The notes: generated by a model not told the origin, from the sequence alone. Shown: positions 48,998-58,368, counted from the first letter of the stretch. The stretch is 64,000 nt of DNA from Lentilactobacillus curieae (GCF_000785105.2 NZ_CP018906.1:1364001-1428000); one strand, 5' to 3'. Made by a program: numbers and translations.

Positions 48998-49468
48998 ATG
49001 GATGAGAAAGAAATTGAACGATTAATGGATAAGTTTGACCAGTCCTCGTTGATGAACTTTGAATTACAAAACGAAGATTTCAAACTTGCCTTGAGCAAAC
49101 GCGAGGAAGGGGATACCACAATTATTGGTAACCCTGGAGTTGCTGATCAGGGTACTACCCAATCTGAGACAGTGGCAACTGATGCAAACAGCCAAGAAGC
49201 TGCGACACCAGTTGTTGATGATGCTAATTTAGCAGAAATCAAGGCACCTTTAGTTGGTGTAGTTTACTTTGCCCCTAGTCCTGACAAACCAGCCTTTAAA
49301 AAGGTCGGCGACCACGTTTCTAAGGGTGAGGTTGTCTGTGTTATCGAAGCAATGAAGATGATCAATGAGGTCAAGAGTGACATCGACGGTGTAATTAAAA
49401 ATGCACTGGTTGGTGACGGCGCTATGGTTGAATTTGATCAACCAATTTTCAGCGTGGAAAAGGAGTAA
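48998..49468 (+). CDS. accB: Biotin carboxyl carrier protein of acetyl-CoA carboxylase
   Basis: AccB (156 aa): an N-terminal segment, a Thr/Ala-rich linker (about residues 45-75) and a C-terminal biotinyl domain (about 80-156). The biotinylated Lys is K120 in EAMKMINE. The thumb region typical of AccB is present (PLVGVVYFAPSPDKPAFKKVGD). ATG 48998 follows SD GGGAG; upstream in-frame codons lie within fabF. It is the likely substrate of BirA at 53790. Confidence 0.95.
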   Translation: MDEKEIERLMDKFDQSSLMNFELQNEDFKLALSKREEGDTTIIGNPGVADQGTTQSETVATDANSQEAATPVVDDANLAEIKAPLVGVVYFAPSPDKPAFKKVGDHVSKGEVVCVIEAMKMINEVKSDIDGVIKNALVGDGAMVEFDQPIFSVEKE

Positions 49469-49472
49469 GCAA

Positions 49473-49889
49473 ATGGATTTAAATGTTCAAGATGTTATTC
49501 CTCAACGCTACCCATTTCAAATGATCGACTACTTTAACGAGGTTAATCCTGGTGAAAGTGCTTCTGCCACTAAGTTGATAACCATCAACGAGTGGTTTTT
49601 TGCTAATCAGCCCCATGACCACCTAGTGGTTCCGCGGCCAATTTTGATTGAGTCGGTTGCTCAAACTGGAGTAGCAGCCATCCTCAGTATGGATGACTAC
49701 AAAGGCAAGAACGTTTTCTTCGGTGGAATTAGGTCAGCTAAGTTTCATGATGACTTTAGACCCGGAGATAAATTAGTAATGTCAGTTAAATTACAGAAAC
49801 TTAAGTTAAATGTCGGAGTTGGTCACGGTGAAATTTCACGTGACGGCGAAGTGATTGCAGAAGCTGACCTAGTCTTTGCAATCGAATAG
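49473..49889 (+). CDS. fabZ: FabZ-like hot-dog protein lacking the catalytic His
   Basis: A 138-residue second FabZ homologue. It keeps the fold pattern (YPFQMIDYFNEV, ITINEWFF, FRPGDKLVMSV) and the catalytic Glu (E60). The GHFPGxPxxPG loop is replaced by ANQPHDHLVVPRP, so the catalytic His position is Q46. It may be an inactive or altered-function partner of the first FabZ, or use a nearby His (48 or 50). A second fabZ between accB and accC is the usual lactobacillus layout. ATG 49473, SD AAAGGAG. Confidence 0.85.
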   Translation: MDLNVQDVIPQRYPFQMIDYFNEVNPGESASATKLITINEWFFANQPHDHLVVPRPILIESVAQTGVAAILSMDDYKGKNVFFGGIRSAKFHDDFRPGDKLVMSVKLQKLKLNVGVGHGEISRDGEVIAEADLVFAIE

Positions 49890-49907
49890 ACATTTCGAGG
49901 TGGATAT

Positions 49908-51281
49908 ATGTTCAAAAAAGTTTTAGTTGCCAACCGTGGCGAAATCGCAGTGCAAATTATTCGCGCACTTCACGATATGGATATTGTTGCAGTTGCAGTT
50001 TATTCTAGTGCTGACCAGGATAGTTTATTTGTATCCTTGGCTGACGAGGCCGTAAAAATTGGTGGCCCGCAACCCAGTGAGTCATATTTAAACATGGCAG
50101 AAATCATTAGCGCTGCAAATCTGACCGGCTGTGAAGCAATTCATCCAGGATACGGATTCTTATCAGAAAATGCTGAATTTGCTGCTCTGTGTGAAGAGTG
50201 CCACATTAATTTTATCGGCCCAGACTCAGACATCATCACTTTGATGGGTGATAAGTCAAACGCTAGAATTGCTATGAAAAAAGCTGGGGTTCCAGTTATT
50301 CCAGGTAGTGACGGCGTGGTTAACGACGTGGCAACTGCTAAGCAAATTGCTGACGAAATTGGTTATCCAGTTTTGCTTAAATCAGCTGCTGGTGGTGGTG
50401 GCAAGGGAATTCGGGAAGTTGATGAGCCTGATGAGTTGGAATCAGCATTCTTATCTACTCAACAAGAAGCCCGAATCTCTTATGATGACGACGATATTTA
50501 CGTTGAAAAGTTACTAACACATACTAAGCACATTGAAATGCAAGTAATTGCTGATAACTTTGGCGATGTTGTATATCTACCAGAGCGTGATTGCTCACTT
50601 CAACGAAATCACCAAAAGGTTATTGAAGAAAGTCCATGTACTTTGATCAGCCAAGAGGAACGCGAAATGCTCGGGGGGATTGTTACTAAGGCCACTAAGA
50701 GTCTTAAGTACACAAATACCGGCACGTTCGAGTTCCTTATGGATCAAGACCATAACTTCTACTTCATGGAAATGAACACCCGACTTCAGGTGGAACATAC
50801 CGTGACCGAAGAGGTAACTGGGTTAGAATTGATCAAAGCCATGATTTTGGTCGCTAATGGCGACCGTTTGCCGTTTGCCCAGGCTGATGCGACGGTCAAG
50901 GGTTACGCAATCGAGTGCCGGTTAAATGCCGAGAATCCATATCAAGGATTTGCACCTCAACCAGGGAAAATTGATCACCTATACCTTCCAGTTGGAACGA
51001 TGGGGGTTCGGTTTGATTCTGGTATCATTCAGGGCAGTTTCATCTCACCATTCTATGATTCGATGATCGCTAAGGTGATTGTTCATCTTGATAATCGCGA
51101 AATTGCCGTTAAGAAGATGAAACGCGTGCTATCTGAGTTGGAAATCGGCGGAGTAACTACCAACCAAGACTTTCTTGCAGAAATTATTCATAGTGATGGT
51201 TTTGCCGGCGGAAAGTTCGATACGAACTTTATTGAAGACGAAATCTTAGGAAACCGGAGGGTCACAAATGGAGCCAAGTAA
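49908..51281 (+). CDS. accC: Acetyl-CoA carboxylase, biotin carboxylase subunit
   Basis: AccC (457 aa) carboxylates the biotin of AccB using ATP and bicarbonate. ATP-grasp features: KKVLVANRGEIAVQIIRA at the N-terminus, the Gly-rich loop KSAAGGGGKGIR (about residues 159-170), and FEFLMDQDHNFYFMEMNTRLQVEH (about 272-295, split here by known metal Glu and Asn residues). SD CGAGGTGG, ATG 49908. The 3' end overlaps accD by 14 nt. Confidence 0.97.
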   Translation: MFKKVLVANRGEIAVQIIRALHDMDIVAVAVYSSADQDSLFVSLADEAVKIGGPQPSESYLNMAEIISAANLTGCEAIHPGYGFLSENAEFAALCEECHINFIGPDSDIITLMGDKSNARIAMKKAGVPVIPGSDGVVNDVATAKQIADEIGYPVLLKSAAGGGGKGIREVDEPDELESAFLSTQQEARISYDDDDIYVEKLLTHTKHIEMQVIADNFGDVVYLPERDCSLQRNHQKVIEESPCTLISQEEREMLGGIVTKATKSLKYTNTGTFEFLMDQDHNFYFMEMNTRLQVEHTVTEEVTGLELIKAMILVANGDRLPFAQADATVKGYAIECRLNAENPYQGFAPQPGKIDHLYLPVGTMGVRFDSGIIQGSFISPFYDSMIAKVIVHLDNREIAVKKMKRVLSELEIGGVTTNQDFLAEIIHSDGFAGGKFDTNFIEDEILGNRRVTNGAK

Positions 51282-52095
51282 GTTTAAAACTCCTAGCAAT
51301 GAGATTCTTCGGAAGCGAATGGATGACATTCCTGACAACATTCTTAAGGAATGTCCAGTTTGTCATCAGGCGTTCTTTGCTAGTAAAGCAGGAGTTCTTA
51401 ACGTTTGCCCTAACTGTGGATACGGTTTTCGAATTACAGCCAAGAAAAGAGCTACGATTACTTTTGATGCATTTGATGAAATCGATAGTGAACTAACCGT
51501 ACCAAGCCGCTATCAAGATCCTAAGTACCTAAGTAAGATTGAAAAGTCCAAAAAGGTTACTGGAATCAATGAAAGTGTTCTGACTGGAATTGCGGAGATC
51601 AAGGATGTGAAGTTCGCTGCTGGTATCATGGATCCATTCTTTGTTATGGGAAGTTTAGGATCGATGACTGGTGAAAAGATGGCTCGCCTATTCAAACGAG
51701 CGACTAAAGATTCTCTTCCGGTGGTAATGTTTACTGCCTCTGGAGGTGCCAGGATGCAGGAAGGAATCATGTCATTGATGCAAATGGCAAAGGTTTCTTC
51801 TGCTGTTAGTGAACACGCCAAAGCTGGCCTGTTATATATCGTGGTTTTGTGCGATCCAACAACTGGTGGGGTAACCGCTAGTTTTGCAATGGACGGCGAT
51901 ATTATTTTGGCAGAACCTCACGCTTTAGTAGGTTTTGCTGGAAGAAGGGTAATTGAGCAAACAATTAGGCAAAAGCCCCCAGTTGATTTTCAACGAGCTG
52001 AGACCGTGCTTGAACATGGATTTATTGATGCAATCGTTGAAAGGCACAACATGAAAAGAACGTTGTACCAGTTGATCAAATTGCACGAACAATAG
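51268..52095 (+). CDS. accD: Acetyl-CoA carboxylase carboxyltransferase subunit beta
   Basis: AccD (275 aa), beta subunit of the carboxyltransferase. The zinc ribbon CPVC ... CPNCG (about residues 29-51) is intact, followed by the crotonase-like carboxyltransferase domain with FTASGGARMQEG (about 152-163). ATG 51268 lies in accC, with SD GGAGGG. Confidence 0.97.
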   Translation: MEPSKFKTPSNEILRKRMDDIPDNILKECPVCHQAFFASKAGVLNVCPNCGYGFRITAKKRATITFDAFDEIDSELTVPSRYQDPKYLSKIEKSKKVTGINESVLTGIAEIKDVKFAAGIMDPFFVMGSLGSMTGEKMARLFKRATKDSLPVVMFTASGGARMQEGIMSLMQMAKVSSAVSEHAKAGLLYIVVLCDPTTGGVTASFAMDGDIILAEPHALVGFAGRRVIEQTIRQKPPVDFQRAETVLEHGFIDAIVERHNMKRTLYQLIKLHEQ

Positions 52096-52105
52096 GAGAT
52101 TAACA

Positions 52106-52873
52106 ATGAAAAATGCAGCGTATGAAAAAGTAACTGCGGCAAGAAGCCAAAGTAAAATTTTAACCACGACCTTGGTTAAGCAACTGATAGATGGATTTTT
52201 TGAAATCCATGGTGATCGCGGCTATGCAGACGATCATGCGGTAATTGCAGGAATTGGCCGTCTGAACGATCGGCCAATTACGGTGGTGGGAATCTCAAAG
52301 GGTGACGATACCGAATCAAATATCGACCGTCACTTCGGGAGTCCAACCCCAGCTGGTTATGCAAAGGCATTACGGGCAATGAAACAAGCCGAAAAATTTA
52401 ACCGCCCGGTTTTAGCTTTGGTGAATACACCAGGAGCTTATCCAGATGTTGAGTCAGAGTATCATGGCCAAGGTTCAGCTGTAGCACAATGTATTATTCA
52501 AGGTTTACAATTAAAAGTACCGTACATTAGCATTATCTTAGGTGAAGGCGGAAGTGGTGGGGCACTTGCTCTTTGCTGTGGCGACGAGGTTTATATGCTT
52601 GAAAATAGCATTTACTCAGTGTTATCGCCTGAAGGGTATGCTAGTATTATGTGGAAGGATTCTAAGAAGGTTCCTGAGGCAGCCGAAGAGCTAGGATTAA
52701 CTCCTGAAAGGTTGCTCAAAGAACATGTTATCGAAGGAATCCTACCGGAGATTGAGACGAACGACGACGTGGTGAACCTTAAGAAATTTTTGACTGATCG
52801 ATTTGAACAGTTAAGTGCTCAAAGTGTTGATGATTTAATTGATCAGCGACAAGAAAGATACGATAGGTTCTAA
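52106..52873 (+). CDS. accA: Acetyl-CoA carboxylase carboxyltransferase subunit alpha
   Basis: AccA (255 aa), alpha subunit. The conserved FEIHGDRGYADDHAVIAGIGRL (about residues 32-53, motif FxIHGDRxxxDD), LVNTPGAYPDVESEYHGQG and GEGGSGGALAL (about 151-161) are present. It completes the AccABCD set. SD TAGGAG, ATG 52106. Confidence 0.97.
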   Translation: MKNAAYEKVTAARSQSKILTTTLVKQLIDGFFEIHGDRGYADDHAVIAGIGRLNDRPITVVGISKGDDTESNIDRHFGSPTPAGYAKALRAMKQAEKFNRPVLALVNTPGAYPDVESEYHGQGSAVAQCIIQGLQLKVPYISIILGEGGSGGALALCCGDEVYMLENSIYSVLSPEGYASIMWKDSKKVPEAAEELGLTPERLLKEHVIEGILPEIETNDDVVNLKKFLTDRFEQLSAQSVDDLIDQRQERYDRF

Positions 52874-52893
52874 ATTAGTTTGGAGGAAAAGAA

Positions 52894-53652
52894 ATGGACG
52901 GGATTTTAACTGGTAAGACCATCGTGGTTATGGGTGTTGCCAACAAGAGAAGTATTGCTTGGGGATGTACTAATGCCTTGATTAACCAAGGTGCTAAAGT
53001 AGTACTTACTTATCAAAACGATCGAATCAAGGAAAGCTTGCAAAGATTTGTTCCTGAAGATCTTGATTTGATCGAATGTGATGTTGCTGAAGATAGTAAT
53101 ATCGAAGTAGCATTTAAAGAAATTGGTGACAAGTACGGCAAGATTGATGGGGTTATCCACGCCATTGCATTTGCTGATAAGGAAACTTTGACTAACGGAG
53201 TAATCAACACTAAAAAGGACGGTTACGACCTTGCCCAAAACATTAGTGCATACTCGTTCATCGCCGTTTCAAGATACGCCAAACAATACTTAAACAATCC
53301 AGGTAGTATCATTACCCTTACTTACTTCGGTTCAATTCGCGCTATCCCTAACTACAACATGATGGGTATCGCTAAGGCCGCCCTTGAATCAAGTGTTCGT
53401 TACTTAGCTAAAGAGTTAGGTGAAGACGGAATTCGCGTTAATGCTATTTCTGCAGGAGCTGTTAAGACACTTGCTGTTACAGGTATCAAGGGGCACAGTG
53501 ACTTATTGAAGATGTCTCAAGGATTTACAGTTGATAATGTCAGTGTTACTACCGACGAAATCGGTAATGTGGCTGCATTCTTGATGAGTGACTTATCTAC
53601 TGGAATGACTGGTGATACCTTGTTTGTTGATAAAGGTGTTCACTTGATGTAA
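52894..53652 (+). CDS. fabI: Enoyl-ACP reductase FabI
   Basis: FabI (252 aa), the NADH-dependent final reductase of each elongation cycle and the target of triclosan in other species. GVANKRSIAWG (about residues 14-24) is the cofactor motif, and NYNMMGIAKAALE (about 151-163) holds the Tyr-x6-Lys pair. SD TTGGAGG, ATG 52894. Last gene of the operon; no fabK is seen. Confidence 0.97.
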   Translation: MDGILTGKTIVVMGVANKRSIAWGCTNALINQGAKVVLTYQNDRIKESLQRFVPEDLDLIECDVAEDSNIEVAFKEIGDKYGKIDGVIHAIAFADKETLTNGVINTKKDGYDLAQNISAYSFIAVSRYAKQYLNNPGSIITLTYFGSIRAIPNYNMMGIAKAALESSVRYLAKELGEDGIRVNAISAGAVKTLAVTGIKGHSDLLKMSQGFTVDNVSVTTDEIGNVAAFLMSDLSTGMTGDTLFVDKGVHLM

Positions 53653-53700
53653 TTTTTTGACTTCGTCAATTATTAAATTATGCTATTATTTATATAAAGG

Positions 53701-53730
53701 AAGCCGTCCGGAATTTCCGGGCGGCTTTTT
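53701..53730 (+). terminator. Intrinsic terminator after fabI
   Basis: AAGCCGTCCGGAA pairs with TTCCGGGCGGCTT (one G-U pair), then TTT. It ends the fab/acc operon about 50 nt after fabI. Confidence 0.9.
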
Positions 53731-53789
53731 ATAGTATGTAGTTGAATAGCTTAAATGCTAAAAAAATGGCTGTTATGGAGTTGACTTGA

Positions 53790-54596
53790 TTGGATGGCAC
53801 ATTGATTCATAAATTAATATTAAATAGCTTAACGGGCAAATATGAGCCAGCTGTGCAATCTTTTGACGAGATAGACTCGACCAACCAATATTTGAAACGA
53901 TTAGTTACAAGTGGTGGGCAAAATGAGCCCCTAATTGTTGTGGCTGAGTCGCAAACTGCTGGGTACGGAAAACGGGGTAGAAGTTTTTACTCACCTGAAA
54001 AGACTGGAATCTATATGAGCATTCTAATTCCATACGTGGAAATTCCACTTAACTTAGTCGGAAGGGTGACGATTGGGGTCGCAGTCTCAGTCATGGCCGC
54101 TATTCAAAAGTTTTTTCCGTCTGTAGAGCTAACCGCTAAGTGGGTCAATGACATTCTGGCTAATAATCGTAAGGCAGTCGGAATTCTGGCTGAGCTTGTC
54201 GATAATCCTAGCGGGCAGGCTGACTTAATTGTCGGTATCGGAATCAATCTAAGTACCCAAAATTTCCCTGAAGAATTAAAAAACAAAGCGGGATCGATTG
54301 CCGGAGTTTCTAAACAAGTAGAACGAGAACGACTTGTTGCCCAAATCTATTTGGAGTTTGTTAAAGTGTTCAGTGATTTTAAAAACCCTACAATTATTGC
54401 CAATTATCGTCACTCATTGGGGACAATTGGCAAAGAAGTTGAAGTTCGGGTTGGTAGTAAAATAATCAGGGGAATTGCTAGGGACATCGATGACGATGGC
54501 AGTTTAGTTGTTGAACTAAATGATGGCGAACTCCGGCACCTTGCTAGCGGAGATGTCGTCAAAGTAAATACCCCAAATTCCAATTATTATGGTTAA
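53790..54596 (+). CDS. birA: Biotin-[acetyl-CoA-carboxylase] ligase
   Basis: A 268-residue biotin protein ligase that adds biotin to AccB. The adenylation loop GYGKRGRSF (about residues 65-73) and KWVNDI (about 117-122) are typical; the C-terminal SH3-like BPL_C domain is at about 215-262. There is no N-terminal helix-turn-helix, so it is a ligase only and not the repressor form. The start is TTG 53790, nine bases after GGAG. Placed next to the acc genes it serves. Confidence 0.93.
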   Translation: MDGTLIHKLILNSLTGKYEPAVQSFDEIDSTNQYLKRLVTSGGQNEPLIVVAESQTAGYGKRGRSFYSPEKTGIYMSILIPYVEIPLNLVGRVTIGVAVSVMAAIQKFFPSVELTAKWVNDILANNRKAVGILAELVDNPSGQADLIVGIGINLSTQNFPEELKNKAGSIAGVSKQVERERLVAQIYLEFVKVFSDFKNPTIIANYRHSLGTIGKEVEVRVGSKIIRGIARDIDDDGSLVVELNDGELRHLASGDVVKVNTPNSNYYG

Positions 54597-54607
54597 CGGA
54601 GGAAACT

Positions 54608-55318
54608 ATGGGACTAACTAATCAGACCCCAGAAGATCAAGTTCAGAAAATATTTGACGAGATTGCGGGTAACTATGATAGAATGAATGATCTTATCAGT
54701 TTGCAGTCACATAAACGGTGGCGCAATCAAATGGTTGATATGATGGCACTTCGACAGGGTGATCACGTTTTAGATTTGTGTTGTGGAACTGCTGACCTAA
54801 CGATTGCGACAGCTGGTAAGGTTGGTTCAACTGGGCACGTGGTTGGTCTTGATTTCAGTAAAGAAATGGTTAAGTCCGGTCAAAAGAAGGTTGAACAAGC
54901 AGGGCTTGAGGAGCAAATTGAGTTTCAAATTGGTGATGCAATGAATTTACCATTTGAATCGAATAGCTTTGATGCGGTGACCCTTGGATTTGGGTTAAGA
55001 AATGTACCTGATGCAGCTGCTGTCCTTCGCGAAATGCGGAGAGTTGTTAAACCAGGAGGGACTGTTGCTTGCCTGGAAACTTCGCAACCGCAAAATCCTG
55101 TAATCAAATTCTTTTGGAAACAATACTTCAAACTAGTTCCCGTGATGGGACAAGTTGTTAGTCACCATTTCAAGCAGTATAGTTACTTAGAACAAACCGC
55201 AGGGCAATTTGTTTCGGCACCAAAACTAAAGCAAATGTTTGAGACGGCGGGTCTTCGCAAGGTTAAGGTTAAGACCTTAATGTTCGGAGCTGCCGCAATT
55301 CACATTGGTAAAAAATAA
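54608..55318 (+). CDS. menG: Demethylmenaquinone methyltransferase (UbiE/MenG family)
   Basis: A 236-residue SAM-dependent C-methyltransferase for the last step of menaquinone synthesis. The family N-terminus FDEIAGNYDRMNDLISLQSHKRWR, motif I LDLCCGTADL (about residues 55-64) and VTLGFGLRNV (about 121-130) support this. No other menaquinone gene is in the window. SD GGAGGAAAC, ATG 54608, 11 nt after birA. Confidence 0.92.
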   Translation: MGLTNQTPEDQVQKIFDEIAGNYDRMNDLISLQSHKRWRNQMVDMMALRQGDHVLDLCCGTADLTIATAGKVGSTGHVVGLDFSKEMVKSGQKKVEQAGLEEQIEFQIGDAMNLPFESNSFDAVTLGFGLRNVPDAAAVLREMRRVVKPGGTVACLETSQPQNPVIKFFWKQYFKLVPVMGQVVSHHFKQYSYLEQTAGQFVSAPKLKQMFETAGLRKVKVKTLMFGAAAIHIGKK

Positions 55319-55335
55319 AGTATGAGGATATTTAA

Positions 55336-56961
55336 ATGATTACAATTTCTGAGATGGGTTTACAGATCTCCGGTAAAAAACTGTACGATAACGTTAACTT
55401 AAAATTCACCCCTGGTAATTGTTACGGGGTAATTGGGGCTAATGGAGCTGGAAAGTCAACTTTTCTTAAGTTACTTGAGGGCAAACTTTCTCCAAGTACT
55501 GGTGAGGTTCACGTTGATAAAAATGAACGAATTTCTAGTTTGAGCCAAGACCACTATGGTTTTGAAGACCAGACAGTAATGCAAACGGTTATTCAAGGCT
55601 ACCAACATCTTTCAGATGTGATGCAGGAAAAGGACGCTTTGTATGCCAAAGAAGATTTTTCTGAAGAAGATGGAATCAAGGCAGCTGACCTAGAAGCTGA
55701 GTTTGCTGAAATGGATGGTTGGAACGCCGAACCAGACGCATCACAATTGCTTCAGTCTCTAGAAATCCCAGAAGAAATGCACCAACAATTAATGAGTGAA
55801 TTGACTGAAGGCCAGAAGGTTAAGGTGTTATTGGCTCGAGCTCTTTTTGGTGAACCAGATATCTTGCTACTTGATGAACCTACCAACGGTTTGGATGTCT
55901 ACACGATCAATTGGTTGGAGAACTTCCTTGCGGATTATTCAAAAATCACAATCATTGTTTCCCATGATAGACATTTCTTGAACCAGACATGTACCATGAT
56001 GTGTGACGTTGATTTTGGTGAAATTAATATGTTCGTTGGTAACTATGATTTTTGGCTAAAATCAAGCCAACTAGCTGCCAAAATGAAAAGTGATTCTAAT
56101 GCAAAAAAAGAAGAAAAGGTTAAAGAACTTCAGGAGTTTATTGCCAGATTTAGTGCTAATGCTTCTAAGTCAAAGCAAGCAACTTCACGGAAGAAGCAAC
56201 TGGATAAGATTACCCTTGATGATATTAAGCCATCTTCTCGAAAATACCCATTCATTAAATTTGAACAGGAGCGTCCACTTGGAAATGATTTAGTTAGAGT
56301 GGATAAAGTTTCTAAAACAATTGACGGGGTCAAAGTTTTGGATAACGTTTCATTTACTTTGAGGCCAACTGACAAGACTGCATTTGTCAGTCGAAATGAC
56401 TTGATCACCACTACATTGATGCAAATTATGGCTGGCAATGTTGAACCGGACTCAGGTGAAGTTGTCTGGGGGCAAACTGTTAAATCATCCGCAATCTCAA
56501 AGGATTTTGCCAGTGAGTTTAATAATAATGACCTGCGGATTATTGACTGGCTTCGTCAATATGCGCCAAAGGGTAGTGATGATGATGCTTTCTTACGTCA
56601 ATTCTTAGGAAGAATGCTCTTCTCTGGGGATGACGTTGATAAGAAGGTTAAAGTCCTCTCTGGTGGTGAAAAAGTCCGTTGTATGCTTTCTAAGATGATG
56701 TTAGAAAAGGGTAACACTCTGATATTGGATGATCCTACTAACCATCTGGATTTGGAATCAATTACGTCATTAAACGAAGGCTTAGCTGGCTTTCCAGGTG
56801 CAATTCTGTTTACTTCTCATGACCATGAGTTTATTCAAACAATTGCTAACAGAATTATTGAGGTTTCCAGCAATGGAATCATTGATAAGGCTGATACAAC
56901 TTATGACGAATTTATTAACCACCCAGATGTTCAAAATAAATTAGCTAATTTGTACGACTAA
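55336..56961 (+). CDS. ABC-F family ATP-binding protein with degenerate second P-loop
   Basis: A 541-residue soluble protein with two ABC domains joined by a linker and no membrane segment, i.e. an ABC-F ribosome-associated type (YbiT-like). Domain 1 has Walker A GANGAGKST (about residues 33-41), a modified signature LTEGQ and Walker B LLLDEPTNGLD. In domain 2 the P-loop position reads VSRNDLITTT, lacking Gly-Lys, and Walker B is LILDDPTNHLD with Asp for the catalytic Glu, while the signature LSGGEK is intact. Only domain 1 is likely to hydrolyse ATP normally. Substrate process unknown. Confidence 0.88.
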   Translation: MITISEMGLQISGKKLYDNVNLKFTPGNCYGVIGANGAGKSTFLKLLEGKLSPSTGEVHVDKNERISSLSQDHYGFEDQTVMQTVIQGYQHLSDVMQEKDALYAKEDFSEEDGIKAADLEAEFAEMDGWNAEPDASQLLQSLEIPEEMHQQLMSELTEGQKVKVLLARALFGEPDILLLDEPTNGLDVYTINWLENFLADYSKITIIVSHDRHFLNQTCTMMCDVDFGEINMFVGNYDFWLKSSQLAAKMKSDSNAKKEEKVKELQEFIARFSANASKSKQATSRKKQLDKITLDDIKPSSRKYPFIKFEQERPLGNDLVRVDKVSKTIDGVKVLDNVSFTLRPTDKTAFVSRNDLITTTLMQIMAGNVEPDSGEVVWGQTVKSSAISKDFASEFNNNDLRIIDWLRQYAPKGSDDDAFLRQFLGRMLFSGDDVDKKVKVLSGGEKVRCMLSKMMLEKGNTLILDDPTNHLDLESITSLNEGLAGFPGAILFTSHDHEFIQTIANRIIEVSSNGIIDKADTTYDEFINHPDVQNKLANLYD

Positions 56962-56962
56962 T

Positions 56963-56999
56963 AAAAAAGCCTCTAAGAGCATTGCTCTTAGAGGCTTTT
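56963..56999. terminator. Bidirectional terminator between ABC-F gene and gntP
   Basis: AAAAAGCCTCTAAGAGC pairs exactly with GCTCTTAGAGGCTTTT around ATT, with A and T runs on both sides. It serves the plus-strand ABC-F gene and the minus-strand gluconate operon. Confidence 0.92.
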
Positions 57000-57015
57000 A
57001 CTGTATTAATCTGAA

Positions 57016-58368
57016 TTACATCACGAGACTTAACAGCATAACCATGACGATACCAACGACCGAAATGATTGATTCAAGCACTGTCCAAGTTTGTAAAGTT
57101 TGTTTAACAGTTAAATCGAAATATTCTCTAAACATCCAGAAACCAGCATCGTTAACGTGTGATGCGGCAAGTGATCCAGCACCGATTGATAGTACCATCA
57201 ATGCAGGGTTAACACCTGATTGTGCCATCAGTGGAGCAACAATTCCTGCGGCGGTTAATGACGCAACGGTTGCGGAACCAAGGGCGATACGAAGCACAAC
57301 GGCAACTAACCAACCAAGTAATAATGGTGAAAGTGATGAGTGAATAAAGATCTTGGCAACTTCTTTACCAACACCACCATCAATAAGAACTTGTTTGAAG
57401 GCACCACCACCACCGATAACCAATAGCAACATAGCAATTGATTTAACGGCATTTTCAAGTGATTCCATAATTTGAGCAGTTGTCCGCTTACGGTTCCAAC
57501 CCATTGTCCACATTGCGAAGAATAATGAAATTAACATCGCAATACTTGGTGAACCAATGAATTCGATAATTGAATCAACAGTAGATGGATTCTTAGGTGC
57601 TTGACCACCGTGAACTGTCATTGTGTAGATTGTAGTAATTGCTAACAAGATAACTGGGAATAAAGCAGTTAAAACAGAAATTCCAAATGAAGGAGCTTCA
57701 TCTGGTGAGAATTGCTTAACTTCACCGATTGATGAAAGATTTCCCTTACGATCAAATGCTTCTGGAGCATATTTGCGGGCAAGTTTTGAGAACAATGGAC
57801 CAGCAATGTATGCAGCTACAATGGCAATAATCAAACCAAATAGCAGAACGTGACCATCGTTAGCTCCTAAAACTTGAGCAATAGCAACTGGAGCGGGGTG
57901 AGGTGGTAAGAATCCGTGGGTAACAGATAAGGCTGCTGCCATTGGAATTCCTAAATAAAGAATTGGTACACCGGCATCAAGGGCAATCGCGAATACGATT
58001 GGCACTAACAGAACCATCCCAACTTCGAAGAAGAGGGCGATACCCAAGATAAATGAGGCAACCATGATTGCTAGTTGAAGACGAGTTTTACCAAAACGTT
58101 GGATCATGGTTTCGGCGATGATATAGGCACCACCGGAATCAGACACCAGCCTTCCAAGCATGGCACCAAAACCAAACACCATTGAAAGCTCACCTAACTG
58201 GCTTCCAATACCGTTAGAAACTGACTCGGCAATATTTGCCATTGGCATTCCTAACATGATAGCTGTAACTACTGCTGTTAAGACCAAAGAAACGAATGTG
58301 TTGATCTTAAACCTAATGATCAGAACTAGTAAGAAGATAATTCCGATAACTAATGCGATTAATTTCAT
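57016..58368 (-). CDS. gntP: Gluconate:H+ symporter, GntP family
   Basis: A 450-residue membrane protein with about 12 hydrophobic segments. Conserved GntP stretches include PHPAPVAIAQVLGAN and ASHVNDAGFWMF. SD GAAAGGGGAA on the minus strand precedes the ATG at 58368. It lies 39 nt after gntK, so the two form one operon; partner and family point to gluconate as substrate. Confidence 0.93.
   Translation of the reverse strand: MKLIALVIGIIFLLVLIIRFKINTFVSLVLTAVVTAIMLGMPMANIAESVSNGIGSQLGELSMVFGFGAMLGRLVSDSGGAYIIAETMIQRFGKTRLQLAIMVASFILGIALFFEVGMVLLVPIVFAIALDAGVPILYLGIPMAAALSVTHGFLPPHPAPVAIAQVLGANDGHVLLFGLIIAIVAAYIAGPLFSKLARKYAPEAFDRKGNLSSIGEVKQFSPDEAPSFGISVLTALFPVILLAITTIYTMTVHGGQAPKNPSTVDSIIEFIGSPSIAMLISLFFAMWTMGWNRKRTTAQIMESLENAVKSIAMLLLVIGGGGAFKQVLIDGGVGKEVAKIFIHSSLSPLLLGWLVAVVLRIALGSATVASLTAAGIVAPLMAQSGVNPALMVLSIGAGSLAASHVNDAGFWMFREYFDLTVKQTLQTWTVLESIISVVGIVMVMLLSLVM

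Noticed and set aside
53654-53693. A promoter in the fabI-birA gap (TTGACT near 53657 and TATTAT near 53683)
   Set aside because: The spacing between the hexamers is about 20 bp and the pair lies before the fabI terminator, so I do not count it as a supported promoter for birA.
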